Source: Haloplanus aerogenes (GTDB lineage: Archaea > Halobacteriota > Halobacteria > Halobacteriales > Haloferacaceae). Taken from it: 64,000 bases of DNA. Shown piece by piece: positions 61,553 to 64,000 of this stretch. The notes beneath the pieces are model-generated. The model worked only from the letters and a program-made list of their open reading frames with translations. It was not told the origin of the DNA and made no database searches. A program made the position numbers and the translations under genes. The first letter of the stretch is position 1. Each line of letters opens with the position of its first letter. Location of the stretch: NCBI RefSeq assembly GCF_003856835.1, contig NZ_CP034145.1, forward strand, positions 992,001-1,056,000. The letters run 5' to 3'.

Positions 61553-63328
61553 ATGCAAGACGACTTCAACATCTCGCGGCGCAAGACGCTGGCCGCGCTC
61601 GGCACCATCGGCGCGGCGTCGGCCGGCGCCGGCCTCGGAACGAGCGCGTACTTCAGCGATCAGGAATCGTTCGAGAATAACGCCCTCGTCGCCGGCGAAC
61701 TCGACCTCAAGGTGAGCTGGGACGAGCACTATTCGGACTGGATGGGCGAGGAGACGGACTACGCCAGAATGCCCGAGGACGGCGAGACGCCCGACCTCTC
61801 GCTGCCGGCGGCCGATCCGAACGGGCGCCCCATCGAACTCGTCTTCTCGGACCGCACGGCGTTCATGGACGCCACCCGACAGGAGCAGTTCCCCGAAGGT
61901 GGGCTGGGGTCCGAAGAGGACCCCTGTGAGGCCCTCGCCGACGTCGGCGACGACGACATGGAAGCGCCAGTCATCACCGTCGACGACGTGAAACCCGGCG
62001 ACTTCGGCGAGGTCACCTTCGACTTCACCGCCTGTGACAACCCCGCCCTCCTCTGGATGAACGGCCGCCTCGTCGACGAGGCAGAGAACGGCCTCACCGA
62101 ACCCGAAGCCGACGACCCCGACGAGGGCGACACCGCGGGCGGGGGCGACGATACCGGTGGCGGCACCGGGAGCATCACCAGCAACGGGCCGTTCACCGTC
62201 ACGCCAGACGTTTCGGCGATGGATCTCGCGAGCACGCTCGTCTCTCCCGACGGCAACGTCAATATCACGAACGCCACGTACACCGGTGCCCCGAACGCGA
62301 ACGGGACGTTCACCGGCGGGACGGACCCGTTCGGTATCGGCAACGGGATCATCCTGAGTTCCGGTTCGGCGGCGAACCTCGAAGAGTCAGCGGGCGGCGC
62401 CGACAACAATCTCGACGGAATCAGTGCGGAGAACGGCCAACCCGGCGACGCCGACCTCACGGAACTCGCGGGGGCCGGCGACGTGTCGAATGACGCGGCG
62501 GTGCTCGAACTGACCTTCGAAGTGCCCGAAGGAGAGGATCAGATCTTCTTCAACTTCGTCTTTGGGTCGGACGAGTACAACGAGTACGCACCGGGTGGCG
62601 ACTTCGACGTCTTCGGCGACGTCTTCGGCTTCTTCGTCAACCCTGGAAGCGGGACGGCCGAAGAGACGAACGTCGCCCTGATCAACGGCGAACCCGTCTC
62701 CGTCGAGAGCATCAATCAGATAACGAACCAAGCGCTGTTCAACAACAACGACCCGTCGGACACGGATACGCCGTTCGCGACGGAGGCAGACGGCTTCACG
62801 GACGTGCTACAGGTTCAAGCCGACGTCAACCCCGGCGAGGAGAACACGCTCAAACTGGCGATCGCCGACGAGAACGACCAGCAACTCGATTCGTGGGTGC
62901 TCATCGGTGGTGAGACCCTCTCGACCGAACCCCCAACCGAGAACGAGAGCGAACTCGTCGACAAACTCCGCGCCCGCGCGTGGTACGACGAAGACATCGC
63001 TGGCGACAACGTCCACCAGGACGGCGAGGAAGTGTTCCTCGAAGGCTCGCTCCGCGACGTGTTGGATGCCCTCTCGACGGGGAACGGTGTGCCACTCGCC
63101 GGCAACGAACCGGCCGCGGACGGCGGCGGCACGGGCCGGAACTGCTACAGCGAAGCGCCGGACGTCCACTACGTCGCCTTCCAGTGGTGGCTCCCAATCG
63201 ATCACGGCAACGAAGTGCAGAGTGACTCTGCGACCTTCGACCTCGGCTTCTACACCGAGCAGTGCCGCCACAACGACGGGTCCGGGATGAACAACGAGGG
63301 CGTCGACCCGGACGAAGTCGATCCCTGA
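61553..63328 (+). CDS. Secreted SipW-dependent-type protein with a choice-of-anchor-L domain
   Basis: 591 residues from the ATG at 61553. The N-terminus, ISRRKTLAALGTIGAASAGA then TSAYFSDQESFENN, is the SipW/TasA-type signal of haloarchaea: a twin Arg start, a hydrophobic stretch, and FSD after the cleavage region. A TasA/CalY-like beta domain (about 40-185 and 485-591) appears to be interrupted by an acidic spacer and a choice-of-anchor-L domain (about 225-470), recognised by NGIILSSGSAAN, LTFEVPEGEDQIFFNFVFGS and SDEYNEY. Such proteins form extracellular fibres or adhesins. No SipW peptidase gene is in the window. The extent of the interruption is inferred. Confidence 0.75.
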   Translation: MQDDFNISRRKTLAALGTIGAASAGAGLGTSAYFSDQESFENNALVAGELDLKVSWDEHYSDWMGEETDYARMPEDGETPDLSLPAADPNGRPIELVFSDRTAFMDATRQEQFPEGGLGSEEDPCEALADVGDDDMEAPVITVDDVKPGDFGEVTFDFTACDNPALLWMNGRLVDEAENGLTEPEADDPDEGDTAGGGDDTGGGTGSITSNGPFTVTPDVSAMDLASTLVSPDGNVNITNATYTGAPNANGTFTGGTDPFGIGNGIILSSGSAANLEESAGGADNNLDGISAENGQPGDADLTELAGAGDVSNDAAVLELTFEVPEGEDQIFFNFVFGSDEYNEYAPGGDFDVFGDVFGFFVNPGSGTAEETNVALINGEPVSVESINQITNQALFNNNDPSDTDTPFATEADGFTDVLQVQADVNPGEENTLKLAIADENDQQLDSWVLIGGETLSTEPPTENESELVDKLRARAWYDEDIAGDNVHQDGEEVFLEGSLRDVLDALSTGNGVPLAGNEPAADGGGTGRNCYSEAPDVHYVAFQWWLPIDHGNEVQSDSATFDLGFYTEQCRHNDGSGMNNEGVDPDEVDP

Positions 63329-63423
63329 TCTAGCCACTCCCCGCGCTTCGCCTTTTCCGCGAGACGTTACCGGCCACTGAGAATTGGCAGGAGCTATTTA
63401 GAAGGCTTGGTATATCACCGTTT

Positions 63424-64000
63424 ATGGGCGAGACGGTTGAGTCGGGACGCGTCCTCCACGTCGACGACGACGACGAGTTTGCAGCGCTGACGGCGGAGTA
63501 TCTCGAACGGACAGGCGAACACCTCGACGTGGAAACGGCGGCGAGTGCGAGCGACGCGCTCGACCGCCTCGACGACGACACGTTCGACTGTATCGTCTCC
63601 GATTACGAGATGCCCGTGATGGATGGTCTCGAGTTGCTAGAGGCCGTCCGCGAGAACGATTCTGATCTCCCGTTCATCCTCTTTACCGGCACGGGAAGCG
63701 AGCAAGTCGCGAGCGACGCCATCGCCCGCGGCGTGACCGACTACCTCCGGAAGCGCCCGGGAACGGAGGCGTTCGAACTGCTCGCCAACCGGATCGAAAA
63801 CGCCATCGAGCAGTACCGCGCGACCCGACGCGCGGAGCGGTTCGACCGCCTCTGTCGGCTGGTCAGGGAGATCAATCGGGTACTGGTCCGCGCCGAGACG
63901 CGGGCGGAGATCGAACGCCGCGTCTGCGAGGTCATCAGCAATATCGGCCCCTACCACTTCGCCTGGATCGGCGTCCACGATGCCGACACGGGAACCGTCG
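63424..64000 (+). CDS. Response-regulator receiver protein with GAF-like region (C-terminus beyond window edge)
   Basis: 192 residues visible from the ATG at 63424; the frame is open to the right edge. A receiver domain (about 8-125) has acidic DDDD after strand 1, phospho-acceptor Asp60 (CIVSDYEMPVMDG), Thr/Ser in ILFTGTGSE, and Lys109 (YLRKRPG) in the usual last position. After a helical linker (AERFDRLCRLVREINRVLVR) the sequence begins what looks like a GAF sensor domain (ISNIGPYHFAWIGVHDADTG). In haloarchaea such proteins continue into an HTH-10/Bat-type regulator or histidine kinase; that part is not visible. Confidence 0.85.
   Translation, partial: MGETVESGRVLHVDDDDEFAALTAEYLERTGEHLDVETAASASDALDRLDDDTFDCIVSDYEMPVMDGLELLEAVRENDSDLPFILFTGTGSEQVASDAIARGVTDYLRKRPGTEAFELLANRIENAIEQYRATRRAERFDRLCRLVREINRVLVRAETRAEIERRVCEVISNIGPYHFAWIGVHDADTGTV

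Overview
The window is from a halophilic archaeon (class Halobacteria). The evidence is high GC with acidic (Asp/Glu-rich) proteins, a PGF-CTERM S-layer glycoprotein, an RdfA / SMC-like pair, a two-subunit thiolase next to a PHA synthase, many UspA and amphi-Trp proteins, and IS1341-type TnpB elements. The genus cannot be fixed from the sequence alone. No rRNA, complete tRNA or CRISPR array was seen.

Layout. 0-8.3 kb: a truncated STT3/AglB-like oligosaccharyltransferase at the left edge, a VapBC-type pair, the S-layer glycoprotein, a Tat-type lipoprotein, and an unusual tandem protein in which HTH domains alternate with degenerate LAGLIDADG-like folds. 8.3-11.9 kb: a DICT-domain gene broken into three pieces by two TnpB elements; the second junction can be rejoined exactly in frame. 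11.9-13.7 kb: a second toxin-antitoxin pair and two small conserved genes. 13.8-19.8 kb: first stress/ion block (UspA, Na/Pi-type transporter, UspA, tandem UspA, P-type ATPase). 19.8-24.6 kb: polyhydroxyalkanoate genes (thiolase plus DUF35 subunit, SDR reductase, PHA synthase fused to helix-hairpin-helix repeats) and a DCC-family protein. 25.2-27.8 kb: rdfA convergent with an SMC-like ATPase, a cell-shape module. 27.9-34.1 kb: an IclR regulator, cyclic-amidohydrolase, NCS1 permease, M20 amidohydrolase and DUF3830 protein, probably for uptake and breakdown of a hydantoin, pyrimidine or ureide compound.

34.8-60.4 kb is a second, larger stress/ion island: two SLC13-type permeases, a second P-type ATPase, AI-2E, Na/Pi-type, DUF389, MgtC/DUF4010, MscS, APC and two CNNM/CorC proteins, interleaved with four intact UspA genes (two of them two-domain) and two UspA fragments. 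It shows repeated duplication. The Na/Pi-to-UspA gene pair occurs in the same order in both blocks. The two SLC13 genes share about 93 bp of 3' noncoding flank, and each flank has a different half of a UspA gene beyond it. An IS6-type element, a truncated IS200 TnpA, a CBS-domain remnant and a frameshifted DUF4010 gene show continuing rearrangement. The last part holds an RNA-ligase-partner PIN protein, a secreted choice-of-anchor-L protein and a truncated response regulator with a GAF-like region.

Strongest candidates for something undescribed: the HTH/LAGLIDADG-like tandem protein (6650-8257), the PHA synthase with a helix-hairpin-helix tail (22261-24126), the TnpB whose RuvC glutamate position is not conserved (10122-11372), and the UspA/ion-transport island with its paired duplications.
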